Notes under the pieces: generated by a model
What the model saw: only the letters and a program-made list of their open reading frames with translations
The model's database searches: none
Told to the model about the DNA's origin: nothing
Translations under genes and position numbers: made by a program
DNA from: an uncultured Tateyamaria sp.
Lineage (GTDB): Bacteria > Pseudomonadota > Alphaproteobacteria > Rhodobacterales > Rhodobacteraceae
Assembly (NCBI RefSeq): GCF_947488715.1
Contig: NZ_CANLAG010000014.1
Coordinates: 1 to 56,468, forward strand
DNA length: 56,468 nucleotides
Direction of reading: 5' to 3'
Shown: in pieces, positions 35,094 through 44,019 of the stretch
Numbering within the stretch: the first letter of the stretch is position 1
Layout: every line of letters starts with the position of its first letter

Positions 35094-37652
35094 TTAGAGG
35101 AAGGTGAAGGTGAGGTCGTCCAGCAGTTGCTCGCCGTCTGTGTAGCCATTGATCTGCAGGCTGGTGCCGGCGTCGAGTGTCACCACGAGGTTCCCGTTCA
35201 CCACGGTCACAAAGTCCAGCAGGTCGACATCGTTGGGGTCGTTGCCCTGCAGCAGGGCCTGATCGACGATCAGCGCATCGACGTTGTTCTGGAAGTCCTG
35301 GATGATGTCGTTGCCGCCGGTATAGACAAACGTATCAGCCCCGATCCCACCGTTCAGGATGTCGTTGCCGCTGCCGCCATGCAGCGTGTCGTTGCCGGCA
35401 TTGCCGCGCAGCACGTCCGCGCCGCTGCCGCCCTCGAGGCTGTCGCGGCCATTGCCGCCGTTGAGCTGGTCGTTGTTGCTGCCGCCATCCAGGGTGTCGT
35501 TGTTGATCCCACCGTTGAGCGTGTCGTTGCCCGCGCCGCCCAGCATGTTGTCGGCGCCCGCGTTGCCGTTCAGCAGGTCGTTGCCGGTGCCGCCGTCCAG
35601 CGTGTCAAAGCCCGACTGGCCGTTGAGCGTGTCATTGCCCGCGTCGCCGTTGAGCGTGTCGAGGCCCAGGCCACCGTTCAGCAGGTCGTCGTTGTCGCCG
35701 CCATTGAGCAGGTCAAAGCCGTTGTTGCCGTTCAGGGTGTCGTTGCCAGCGCCGCCCGACAGTTCGTCGAACCCGTCCGCGCCTGTGATGCTGTCGTTGC
35801 CGTCGCCGCCGTCCACGGTGTCGAACCCGATGCCGCCCAGCACGGTGTCATTGCCGCCGCCTGCTGCGATGTCGTCGCTGCCACCAAAGCCCGAGATCGT
35901 GTCATCCCCGGCGGTGCCGGTCAGGGTGCCGTCATCCTCGGGGGTGCCGTCGATCACGTCGCCGGGTGTGGGCGGTGCTGTGGGCACGTTTGCGGCCAGT
36001 TGCGTCAGGCTGAAGCTCTGATCCGCGAAGGTGAAGATTTCGAAGGCGCTGGCCAGCACGGTGCCAAAGGCACCGGTGAGCGTGGCCAGGGTGCCCACGA
36101 CCGACCCGGAGGTGATCTGGTTGAAGTTGAAGTCGAAGACCAGGTTGTCGCTGCCTGCGCCGCCGTTGAGCGTGTCGTTGCCTTCGGAGGCGTTCACGGT
36201 GTCGTTGCCGCCGCCAGTCTGCACGTCGTTGTCGGCCGCGTTGGTGGTGACTGCGTCATTGCCGCTGCCGGTGATCAGGTTCTCGATCTCGGCGCCGAGC
36301 GCGATGGCCACGTTGCTGATCAGGCCACCCACATTCGAGAAGGTGCCGGGGTTGAGGTCGATCACCTGGTTGTTGGTGTCATAGCTGAGGTCGAGCAGGT
36401 CAGTGCCGCCCTCGTCGTAGATGGTGAAGGCGCCGGGGTTGCCGGTGTAGACGCTCGAAGGCGTGCCGCTGACGGCGGTGGCGAACACCTCGTCCATGTA
36501 GTTGCCCAGGTTGCTGTTTGCGCCATAGGTCGTGTCACCCGCCGTGGCCCCGCCCTCGGCCGCGCCATAGAGGTTCTGGACCGCGAGGATATCGACCATC
36601 TGGGCGGTCAGGTTCTCTGCGTCGCTGGCATCCGTGGTCGGGTTCTCACTGTTCTGGAAATAGGACATGATCGACAGCTGCAGGCTGTCATTGGCAAAGG
36701 TGGCGTCGTTCGCGTAATTCGCCGAGCCGTTGTAGTCGCCCTGGTGGCCGAGCCCCAGCGCGTGGCCGATTTCGTGGATGTAGGTGGAGAAGCTGTAGCT
36801 GTCGAGCGTGGTGCCGTATTGGGTCAGCCATGCGGTCGAGACGTTCACCAGCGAGCTGGTGGTGATGCCACCCGAGGCGGTGTAGCTGGAATAGGCACCG
36901 CTGTCGCTGTCGATGAATTCCAGATCCTCGCCAAAGGTCACTTCGACAAACTCGATATTGGCGACCATTTCCCAGGCTTCGAACGCCCAGCGGGCCAGCT
37001 GCTGGCCTTCGGCGGTCAGGCTGGTGATGTTGACGGTGATCACGTTGCTGGCCGATACGGCGGCGTTGAAGAACACGTGGCGGCTTTCGCCGTCTTCGTT
37101 CCAGTGGCCGTCGGTCAGGTAGTCGGCCATCTCGTCATAGGTGCCGACGGGGGGCGGGGGCGGTGCGGTGCCAGCCGACACGGTGATCGCATAGCCACCG
37201 GTTTCGTTGCCCGAGTACGTGTCCGCGACCACATAGGCCACGCCGGTATAGGTGGCCGTCCACACAAACAGCGACGACAGGCCCGGACCGCTGTCATCAT
37301 CGGTCAGCAGGACGGAGTTGTTGCTGTCCAGCAGGCCCGTGAAGGGGTCGTTGATTGCGTTGGGGCCGTTGCCTGTCAGGGCCACTTCGTAGGTGGTGCC
37401 AGCCACGACGTTCAGCCCGACAAAGTCAAAGTCGCCGTTCAGGTTGCCCAGGAATGTGTCGCCCACGTTGATGATGTAGGGGGTGCTCAGATCGCCGGGG
37501 GCGTCGATGCTTTCGGTGATGGTGGCGTTGATCGCAGAGGCGTCGTCTGTTGGCGCCCCGGCCTCGACCAGGTCTGTCAGGGTGGGATTTTTGGCGTCCG
37601 TCAGGTGTCGCGCAGGGTCAAAGGTGCGAGTGGCGGAACAAATAGTACACAT
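35094..37652 (-). CDS. serralysin-like RTX metalloprotease
   Basis: The 852-residue secreted protein has an N-terminal pre-peptidase-like (PPC) beta domain (about 55-160: GDTFLGNLNGDFDFVGLNVVAGTTYEVAL, partly shown). The M10 catalytic domain has zinc site HEIGHALGLGH (about 291-301) and Met-turn SIMSYF (about 330). Then come a serralysin-type region, a large block of RTX nonapeptides (about 590-780) and a tail ending LTFTFL. It is predicted to be exported by a type I system and folded by calcium outside. A small Tat-signal protein is encoded 33 bp upstream and is probably cotranscribed. No exporter or inhibitor gene is recognisable. Confidence 0.92.
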   Translation of the reverse strand: MCTICSATRTFDPARHLTDAKNPTLTDLVEAGAPTDDASAINATITESIDAPGDLSTPYIINVGDTFLGNLNGDFDFVGLNVVAGTTYEVALTGNGPNAINDPFTGLLDSNNSVLLTDDDSGPGLSSLFVWTATYTGVAYVVADTYSGNETGGYAITVSAGTAPPPPPVGTYDEMADYLTDGHWNEDGESRHVFFNAAVSASNVITVNITSLTAEGQQLARWAFEAWEMVANIEFVEVTFGEDLEFIDSDSGAYSSYTASGGITTSSLVNVSTAWLTQYGTTLDSYSFSTYIHEIGHALGLGHQGDYNGSANYANDATFANDSLQLSIMSYFQNSENPTTDASDAENLTAQMVDILAVQNLYGAAEGGATAGDTTYGANSNLGNYMDEVFATAVSGTPSSVYTGNPGAFTIYDEGGTDLLDLSYDTNNQVIDLNPGTFSNVGGLISNVAIALGAEIENLITGSGNDAVTTNAADNDVQTGGGNDTVNASEGNDTLNGGAGSDNLVFDFNFNQITSGSVVGTLATLTGAFGTVLASAFEIFTFADQSFSLTQLAANVPTAPPTPGDVIDGTPEDDGTLTGTAGDDTISGFGGSDDIAAGGGNDTVLGGIGFDTVDGGDGNDSITGADGFDELSGGAGNDTLNGNNGFDLLNGGDNDDLLNGGLGLDTLNGDAGNDTLNGQSGFDTLDGGTGNDLLNGNAGADNMLGGAGNDTLNGGINNDTLDGGSNNDQLNGGNGRDSLEGGSGADVLRGNAGNDTLHGGSGNDILNGGIGADTFVYTGGNDIIQDFQNNVDALIVDQALLQGNDPNDVDLLDFVTVVNGNLVVTLDAGTSLQINGYTDGEQLLDDLTFTFL

Positions 37653-37685
37653 AACAAAAATCCATTCTTGGGGGCGTGATGCAAC

Positions 37686-38141
37686 TTATAGCGGCAAGTC
37701 CGTGGTCTTCAAAAGGGCCTTTAGCAGCATATCCTGCTCGCGGCCCCCGATCTTTTTGTCGCGTGTCCCGGCAGTCACAGACGGTCCGGTGACCGTGTTT
37801 GTGCCCGTGTCCGTGCGTGTCCCGCCCCCCAGATTTTGCGTCCAGACCAGCGCCCCGGTCAGGGCTGTGCCGGTGACCCGTGACAGGCGCAGGGTCAGCC
37901 GCCGGGCGCCGTCCGGGGCAGGGGACAGGGTAAACTGCTGATCGGGGTGGCGTTGGCGCAGGGCCGTGTGCAGCCTGTCGCAAAGTGCGGCGTGCAGGGC
38001 CGCATCCCCCGCCCCCTCGCATGTCACCGTGACGGGGCTGGCGGTGCCGGCCCCCATGCCCAGGCTGGGTGTCGCCGCCCAGAGCGGGCCAATTGAAAGC
38101 AGGCCCATGGCCCGTGTGAGAACGGTACGTCGTGTCATCAT
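37686..38141 (-). CDS. hypothetical Tat-exported protein
   Basis: The 151-residue protein has no recognised family. The N-terminus MMTRRTVLTRAMGLLSIGPLWAATPSLG has twin arginines, a hydrophobic core and an Ala-x-Ala-like end, so export by the Tat system is likely. Two cysteines occur in the mature part, which is beta-rich in appearance. ATG 38141 follows AAGG at good spacing. The gene lies just before the serralysin-like gene in the same direction. A role with the protease, such as a chaperone or inhibitor, is only a guess from position. Confidence 0.6.
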   Translation of the reverse strand: MMTRRTVLTRAMGLLSIGPLWAATPSLGMGAGTASPVTVTCEGAGDAALHAALCDRLHTALRQRHPDQQFTLSPAPDGARRLTLRLSRVTGTALTGALVWTQNLGGGTRTDTGTNTVTGPSVTAGTRDKKIGGREQDMLLKALLKTTDLPL

Positions 38142-38378
38142 GCCCAAACCTTAACGCATCCGGGGGGCTGATGCACAGGGGCGTTTGACGCAGTCCTTCC
38201 CCCCTGAAACCCGCAATGCCTGTGAAAAAATCGTTATTTTTCAATGCTTTATTTTAGGTCGATGTGCCCACAACCTATAGATTTTTCAGGGATTTCCTTA
38301 CTATGGCCATAATGCCCACGCCGCGCGTTAACACCTGCCTGCCATGACTGTCCGTGGGTAGAGTGATGGTGAGTTTAC
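38142..38378. other. divergent intergenic region, AT-rich centre
   Basis: The 237 bases between the Tat-signal gene and the beta-propeller RTX gene contain an A+T-rich block (about 38222-38310) that probably holds both promoters. No gene was found and no confident promoter hexamers could be paired. Confidence 0.5.
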
Positions 38379-41072
38379 ATGACGCAGGTTGCGTTCAACC
38401 ACGTGGCGACGGTGCAGGATGGGAACAATATGTTCCTGACGGGCGTCACGGATATGATTGTTGCGGAGACGTCGCAGGGGCCGGTTCTATATACCGTGGC
38501 CCGCTTTGGCGGAGGCGACCTTGTTGCCTACCGGATCAATGCCAACGGATCGCTGACCCAGATCGACACCCAGACATTGCCCGGCGGTGCCCAGGCCGGG
38601 GCCATCAACAGCCTTGCGCTGGTGGATGACGGGGCAGGGGGCCAGGACCTGTTGGTGACGGGGGTGAACAACACCGGCCTGTACCGGGTCGAACTGAGTG
38701 CGGCGGGCGGCATGTCGGCGCCTGCGCCGATCACGGGGGCGGCGATGCCCGCGACCCTGCTGGACAGCACGGCAGTGGTGGTGAACGGCACGACCTACAT
38801 CTATTCCATCGACCGTGGCAGCGACGAGATCGGCATCTGGTCGGTGAACGGCAACGGGTCGGTGTCGATGGTGCGCGACGGCGGCAACGGCAATGCGGGG
38901 GTCGTGGGCCTGACATCGCTGGAACAGGCCGCGGTTGGCAACACCACCTATCTTGTGGCCGCCTCTGGGGCGGACAATGCGCTGATCACCTACCGGCTGA
39001 ACAATGCCGGTGTGGCGATCGAGGTGGACCGGATTTCCAACGAGGACGAAGTCGGCATCGGCGGGGCCAGCGTGGTCGAGACCGTCACGGTTGCGGGCCA
39101 AGTCTATGCCATTCTGGGGGCTGCGGGCAGTGGCACCCTGAGTGTGGCGGCGATTGCGGACAATGGCACGCTGACCCTGACGGATCACGTGATGGACACG
39201 CTGCACACCCGCTTTGCCGGGGTGCATGACATTGCGACCGTGACCCATGGGGGCCGCGCCTATGTGGCGGCGGCGGGCAGTGATGACGGGATCACCCTCT
39301 ACGAGATGATGCCTGATGGCCGGTTGCGCCATATGGGTACGGTCGAGGATGCGGTGAACACCACGCTGGACGCGGTGTCCGCGCTGAGCCTGACAGTGGT
39401 GAACGGGGCGCTGCATGTGGCGGTGAGTTCGGCCAGCGAGGCCGGTTTGACCATATTCAGTGTCGATATTGGTGCCATGGCCAGCCCGATCACCGGGGGT
39501 GCGAATGCCCAGACCCTGACCGGTGGGGCGGGCGATGACCTGATTGATGGCGGCGCGGGCAATGACCTGCTGCGCGGCGAGGGCGGCGACGATGTGCTGA
39601 TTGATGGCGCAGGCAGCGACACGCTGTGGGGCGGGGCCGGGGCGGATGTGTTTGTGCTGTCCGGGGATGGCGCGCGGGATGTGATCAACGACTTTGACAT
39701 CACCCGCGACACGCTCGATCTGTCGGACTGGCCGCTGTTGCGCTATGCCAGCCAGTTGACTTTTTCCACCCGCAGCGACGGCATCACCATTCGGTTCGGT
39801 GACGAAGAGCTGGTGATCCGCACCGCCAATGGCCAGCCGCTGAGCGCGCAGGACATTCTGGCCCTCGACCTGATCGGGCAGTCGCGGTTTCTGCCGGACT
39901 GGCAGTTGCCCTATGACGACACACCGGACCCTGATCCCGATCCGACGCCTGACCCTGATCCTGATCCCACACCGGATCCGGACCCTGATCCCGTGCCGGA
40001 CCCGGACCCCGATCCAACGCCTGACCCGGACCCCGATCCAACGCCTGACCCTGATCCCGATCCAACGCCCGATCCGGACCCCGATCCTGATCCGACGCCT
40101 GATCCTGATCCCGTGCCCGGCCCTGCGCCCTCGCAGAACCTGATGGGCACCAATGCCGCTGACACGCTGGTGGGGGACACCGGCAACGACACGCTGACCG
40201 GGTTGAACCAGAACGACGAGCTGTCGGGCATGGGCGGTGATGACACGCTGGATGGCGGTGCAGGCGACGACGTGCTGCGCGGCAATGCGGGCGGCGACCT
40301 GATCACCGGCGGTGACGGTGACGACAGCATCTGGGGTGGCACCGGGTTCGACACGATCAACGGTTTGGCCGGAGACGACAGCATCTGGGGCGGCGACGGG
40401 TTCGACGTGGCCGGTGGTGGTGACGGCAACGACCTGCTGGTGGGCAACAACGGTGCTGACCTGCTCTATGGTGACAATGGCAACGACACGCTGAACGGCG
40501 GGCTGAACGCGGACACGCTGGCGGGGGGCAACGGCAATGACGTGCTGTCCGGCAGCGCAGGCAGCGATGATCTGCGCGGCAATGCGGGCAATGACCAGTT
40601 GGACGGCAATGCGGGCGCCGACATCCTGAACGGGGGTCACAACAACGACACGCTGAACGGCGGCATCAACCACGACACCCTGATCGGCGGGTCGGGCAAT
40701 GACCGGCTGAATGGTAATAATGGCGCCGACAGCCTGATGGGGGACGGCGGCAACGACACGCTGGCAGGCAATGCGGGCCACGACACGCTGGATGGCGGCG
40801 GGGCGGACGACTACCTGTTCGGCGGTATCGGCGCGGATACGTTCATCTTCAACAGTGGCGATGACGAGATCGCGGATTTCCAGAACAACATCGACACGCT
40901 GGTCCTGGACCGCGCCCTGTGGGGCGGTGGTGGCATGAGCGTGAATGCCCTGAGCCAGTTTGCCGAGGTGGTGAACGGCGATCTGGTGCTGGATTTCGGG
41001 GGCGGCAACAGCCTGACCCTGAACGGGATCACCAGCCTGAACGTGCTGAACGGCGATCTGGATTTCATCTAA
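38379..41072 (+). CDS. beta-propeller RTX protein with Pro-Asp linker
   Basis: The 897-residue secreted protein begins with about 370 residues of repeated propeller-like blades ('VLYTVARFGGGDLVAYRINANG', in parts; 'YLVAASGADNALITYRLN'; 'YVAAAGSDDGITLYEM'). This is the 7-bladed lactonase/WD-like pattern. A short RTX block (about 375-440) follows, then a region typical of 'DVINDFDITRDTLDLSDW'. A 63-residue Pro-Asp linker (516-578) leads into a second long RTX block (about 590-810). The tail ends LNGDLDFI. It is probably type I secreted. No catalytic residues could be assigned. It is convergent with the sulfotransferase at 41076, three bases away. Confidence 0.87.
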   Translation: MTQVAFNHVATVQDGNNMFLTGVTDMIVAETSQGPVLYTVARFGGGDLVAYRINANGSLTQIDTQTLPGGAQAGAINSLALVDDGAGGQDLLVTGVNNTGLYRVELSAAGGMSAPAPITGAAMPATLLDSTAVVVNGTTYIYSIDRGSDEIGIWSVNGNGSVSMVRDGGNGNAGVVGLTSLEQAAVGNTTYLVAASGADNALITYRLNNAGVAIEVDRISNEDEVGIGGASVVETVTVAGQVYAILGAAGSGTLSVAAIADNGTLTLTDHVMDTLHTRFAGVHDIATVTHGGRAYVAAAGSDDGITLYEMMPDGRLRHMGTVEDAVNTTLDAVSALSLTVVNGALHVAVSSASEAGLTIFSVDIGAMASPITGGANAQTLTGGAGDDLIDGGAGNDLLRGEGGDDVLIDGAGSDTLWGGAGADVFVLSGDGARDVINDFDITRDTLDLSDWPLLRYASQLTFSTRSDGITIRFGDEELVIRTANGQPLSAQDILALDLIGQSRFLPDWQLPYDDTPDPDPDPTPDPDPDPTPDPDPDPVPDPDPDPTPDPDPDPTPDPDPDPTPDPDPDPDPTPDPDPVPGPAPSQNLMGTNAADTLVGDTGNDTLTGLNQNDELSGMGGDDTLDGGAGDDVLRGNAGGDLITGGDGDDSIWGGTGFDTINGLAGDDSIWGGDGFDVAGGGDGNDLLVGNNGADLLYGDNGNDTLNGGLNADTLAGGNGNDVLSGSAGSDDLRGNAGNDQLDGNAGADILNGGHNNDTLNGGINHDTLIGGSGNDRLNGNNGADSLMGDGGNDTLAGNAGHDTLDGGGADDYLFGGIGADTFIFNSGDDEIADFQNNIDTLVLDRALWGGGGMSVNALSQFAEVVNGDLVLDFGGGNSLTLNGITSLNVLNGDLDFI
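39924..40112 (+). repeat. in-frame Pro-Asp (PDPDPTPDPD) coding repeat
   Basis: These 63 codons read as repeats of Pro-Asp with Thr or Val every few units. The DNA repeats are imperfect, alternating cct/ccg/ccc and gat/gac. This extended, acidic linker joins the propeller/first RTX part to the second RTX block, and repeat number could vary by slippage. Confidence 0.9.
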
Positions 41073-41075
41073 GCG

Positions 41076-42095
41076 TCAGAGCGTGGCGCGCAGATGGGCA
41101 TAGGCCGCATCGACCATCCCCACCACATCATCCGGCAAAGCCCCGGTCACGCCAATATCACGCAACCACCCCGCCAGCGCGCCGCGCTGATCCTCGGCAA
41201 AGGTCAGCAGGTCATGGGCGGTGCCGAATACAGGCGAAACAGGCTCTGACACGGGGGGAAACGCCCCTGCGCGCGCGGCCAGCCACGCCATCTGGTCCGC
41301 GTGCCGGGCCATGACAGGCGCGAGGGCCGCGGGATCGACGCGGAACGGCGTGTTGCCCAGGGCCCGCACCCCCTCGACCAGCGCCCGGTTGACCAGCGCG
41401 TCCGTGCGGTCTGCCAGCGGGGGATCTCCCCGCGCGGCCCGGTGGGCATAGAGCACTGCAACCGCTTCGGCAGGCAGGGCGGGTTTTTCGCGCGGGGCCG
41501 GGGTGGCGGGCATGTCCAGCCCGCAGCGCGCGGCAAAATCGGCCACCACATCGCCTGTGGGAAAGCCGGCGGGATCAAACGGGACCAGCGTCACCTTATC
41601 CGGGCCAAACGCGGCCTCCCATGGGGCAAACCAGTCTCTGAACAGGGGAAATAGCGCCGCAATGTCATAGGGCCGGGCGGCGTTGCGCAGCTGCTGCTGA
41701 AACGAACTGGCGATCCACCGGTCCGGCGTGCGCACATAGGCCAGCACGCGCACAGCTTCAAAGGCGCGCAGATCGGCGGCCAGCCGCGCGATCATGTCCG
41801 GGTCGGCCCACATGCTCAGCCCCTCGCCCGAGACAATCAGATCGTGGTCGGGGAACTCTGCAATCTGACCCTGCATCGCGGCGCGCCAGTGGTCGGCCTT
41901 GGCGGGCGTCAGCTTGGCCTGACGCAGCGCCTCGGCATCACCGGGTGCGCAGAGGGCCGCCAGCACCCGGCTGTGATTGGGGATGCGCAGGCGCAGATAG
42001 CGGGTGCGCCCGTCGTCATAGTCGCAAAAGCTCCGCTGGATCGAGGTGCTGCCGGTCTTGGTCGTACCGATATGCAGATGACAGGTGCGGGGCAT
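41076..42095 (-). CDS. sulfotransferase-like protein
   Basis: The 339-residue protein starts CHLHIGTTKTGSTSIQRSF, a 5'-PSB-type loop (TTKTGSTS), and has VRVLAYVRTPDRWIASSFQQQL (near 118-139) as the 3'-phosphate-type segment. The true start is ATG 42095, whose first base is shared with the preceding stop (TGATG); a longer open frame upstream is not coding. It is the last gene of the leftward decoration operon 44987-41076. Substrate unknown; polysaccharide is likely. Confidence 0.8.
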   Translation of the reverse strand: MPRTCHLHIGTTKTGSTSIQRSFCDYDDGRTRYLRLRIPNHSRVLAALCAPGDAEALRQAKLTPAKADHWRAAMQGQIAEFPDHDLIVSGEGLSMWADPDMIARLAADLRAFEAVRVLAYVRTPDRWIASSFQQQLRNAARPYDIAALFPLFRDWFAPWEAAFGPDKVTLVPFDPAGFPTGDVVADFAARCGLDMPATPAPREKPALPAEAVAVLYAHRAARGDPPLADRTDALVNRALVEGVRALGNTPFRVDPAALAPVMARHADQMAWLAARAGAFPPVSEPVSPVFGTAHDLLTFAEDQRGALAGWLRDIGVTGALPDDVVGMVDAAYAHLRATL

Positions 42096-42973
42096 CACGG
42101 CCCGCCCAAGAGCCCGTCTTCGGGGGGCAACAGGCGTTCGAGCCGCGCGCGCCGGGTCGGGTGGTCTTCGGTGCGGCGCAGCATCTCGTTGCGGTAGCGC
42201 AGCAGCGTGCGCCGCCGCCGGGCCTGCGTGCGGAACCACACCGGATCGACCTGGCCTGCGAGGCTGTCGGCAAAGAGCTGTTTGAGCATTTGCAGCGCGT
42301 TGATATGGGCCGGGATGCGGTGCCGGACAAAGGGGATGTGCAGGCGCGTCATGTTCGGGTTGTTGATCAGCTCGACCTGTCTGCGGTCGGGCATATAGCG
42401 CGGATCGAGCACACAGATCACATTGGCCGTGGTCGCGGTGGTTGTCCCCAAATCGCACAGCGGCCCGGTCCAGTCCTGATCCAGCGCCTCGCGGTAGCGG
42501 GTTTCCCAGTCGCGCACGTCGGGCCCCAGATTGGCCTGCGGGTTCAGCGCCAGACAGGTGGTGGCCTGCACCGTGGCCGCAAAGGACAGCGCGCCGAACC
42601 CGCCCATGGACCCGCCATAGGTCATCACCGTGTCAAAGGCGGCAAAGAGCCCGGCATCGCGGGCCGCATTCAGCAGGTCGGCCACCTGGCTCTGGCGATA
42701 CCAGCAGGACTGGTCGGGTTTGACGTGCACCGCGCTGAGCCCGCGTTTCTCGAGGAACCCATAGGCCCAGGCGGGGCGGGTCTGTGAGGGGTCATAGCTT
42801 TCGGCGCGGCTGTCGAAACAGACGACAAGGCGGGAGGGGTCGCGCAGGTGCACCTCGACCGTATAGCCGGGCAGGGTGGCGGCGGCGGCATCGTCGCGTT
42901 GCCACAGGTGGGTGTGGCCGGGCAGGGCGGCCATCATGCGGGCCAGCGCGTCTGTGGCGGGATGCGCGGTCAT
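42095..42973 (-). CDS. alpha/beta-hydrolase-like protein of polysaccharide locus
   Basis: The 292-residue protein contains TVMTYGGSMGGFGALSFA (near 114-131), a GxSxGG nucleophile elbow, preceded by strands typical of the alpha/beta-hydrolase fold (LVVCFDSRAESY). Similar proteins of unknown role occur in capsule clusters. It could be a deacetylase, esterase or acyltransferase. ATGA links it to the sulfotransferase gene upstream and a one-base overlap to the next sulfotransferase, so it acts within this set. Its catalytic His and Asp were not assigned. Confidence 0.7.
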   Translation of the reverse strand: MTAHPATDALARMMAALPGHTHLWQRDDAAAATLPGYTVEVHLRDPSRLVVCFDSRAESYDPSQTRPAWAYGFLEKRGLSAVHVKPDQSCWYRQSQVADLLNAARDAGLFAAFDTVMTYGGSMGGFGALSFAATVQATTCLALNPQANLGPDVRDWETRYREALDQDWTGPLCDLGTTTATTANVICVLDPRYMPDRRQVELINNPNMTRLHIPFVRHRIPAHINALQMLKQLFADSLAGQVDPVWFRTQARRRRTLLRYRNEMLRRTEDHPTRRARLERLLPPEDGLLGGP

Positions 42974-44019
42974 GTCGGGTCGACCCGCACACGGAGCAGG
43001 GTGGCCAGCGCCGTGGCGTAGGCGTCGTGCAGCGCCTCTTCGCGCGGGGGCAGGGCGTTGGGGTCCGCGGCCAGGGGAGCGTTGTCCACGGCCCGGTGCA
43101 GCGCCCCTTCGAAGATCGCGGTGCCCTCGCAGAAATCGCGGTCCATCGCCTGGGCATCGTCCATGCAGGCGTCCCGGCAGGCGGTGGCCAGGTCCGGGGT
43201 CAGCCGCAGTTTGGGATCATCGGGGTACATGCCCATCAGCGTGGCGCGCAGCGGGGCCAGCATCCGCTGGTCCGCGCCGGGGGGCAGGTCGGTCCCGCCC
43301 TTGGTCATGGTCTGTGTCAGCTGGCGGATCAGCTCGAGCACCCGCACACCGGGGGTCGGGTTTTCGTCGGGGATCGGGGGCAGGTTCTGCATCACGGCCG
43401 CGTCCAGCCCCACCTGGCCCACCAGGAAATCGGCCACCACGTCGCGGTCCATCAGCAGGTCACGCGCATAGGGGCGCACATGGTAGCGGTCCCCGAACAC
43501 GGATTTCCATGCCGCCGCCCGTTTGTGCAGCGCCCCCAGCCGCCCGCGCATCGACCGGCGGGCAAAGGTGTCGAGCGGCAGCACGTATTTGCCCGTCTTC
43601 ACGTTCTGCGCATAGCTGGCCACGATCCGGTCCGCATGGGGGCGGATATAGGCCACCAGCGTGATCTCTGTGCCCTTGGGGATGTAGGTGTCGAGCGCCT
43701 GTGCCACCACGCCGGGGGCCACGCTTTCGAACCCCTCGCTCGAGATCACGGTGAGGGGGGGCTGCGCGCTGTGCAGTTCCTCCGACAGGTCGGCCCAGCC
43801 GCCCAGATCGGGCGTGAACCGTTTGTCCTCGAGCAGCTCGTGGGCGAGGTTCACATGGGTGATCCGCTGTTCGATGTTGCGCCCGGCGAGGGGGTAGTGG
43901 ACGCCAAAGGTGCCGCCATAGGCCTCGGGGTTGCGCGCGCGGGCGTCCAGCACGTGCTGGATCGTGGTGGTCCCGGTCTTGCGGTCGCCCACATGCAGGA
44001 TCAGGCGGGGCGAGGTCAT
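42970..44019 (-). CDS. sulfotransferase-like protein
   Basis: The 349-residue protein begins LILHVGDRKTGTTTIQHVL, a 5'-PSB-type loop (DRKTGTTT), and has ITLVAYIRPHADRIVASYAQN (about 134-154) in the position of the 3'-phosphate motif. The start is ATG 44019, overlapping the preceding stop as ATGA. It is related in layout to the genes at 4932 and 41076. Membership of the sulfotransferase clan is likely; activity is not proven. Confidence 0.78.
   Translation of the reverse strand: MTSPRLILHVGDRKTGTTTIQHVLDARARNPEAYGGTFGVHYPLAGRNIEQRITHVNLAHELLEDKRFTPDLGGWADLSEELHSAQPPLTVISSEGFESVAPGVVAQALDTYIPKGTEITLVAYIRPHADRIVASYAQNVKTGKYVLPLDTFARRSMRGRLGALHKRAAAWKSVFGDRYHVRPYARDLLMDRDVVADFLVGQVGLDAAVMQNLPPIPDENPTPGVRVLELIRQLTQTMTKGGTDLPPGADQRMLAPLRATLMGMYPDDPKLRLTPDLATACRDACMDDAQAMDRDFCEGTAIFEGALHRAVDNAPLAADPNALPPREEALHDAYATALATLLRVRVDPT

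Noticed and set aside
35127..37679. 850-codon plus-strand frame over the serralysin-like gene
   Set aside because: Same RTX shadow effect; no motif on this strand.
38487..40781. 764-codon minus-strand frame over the propeller RTX gene
   Set aside because: Arg/Gln/Val/His-rich shadow with no domain; the plus strand carries the recognisable protein.
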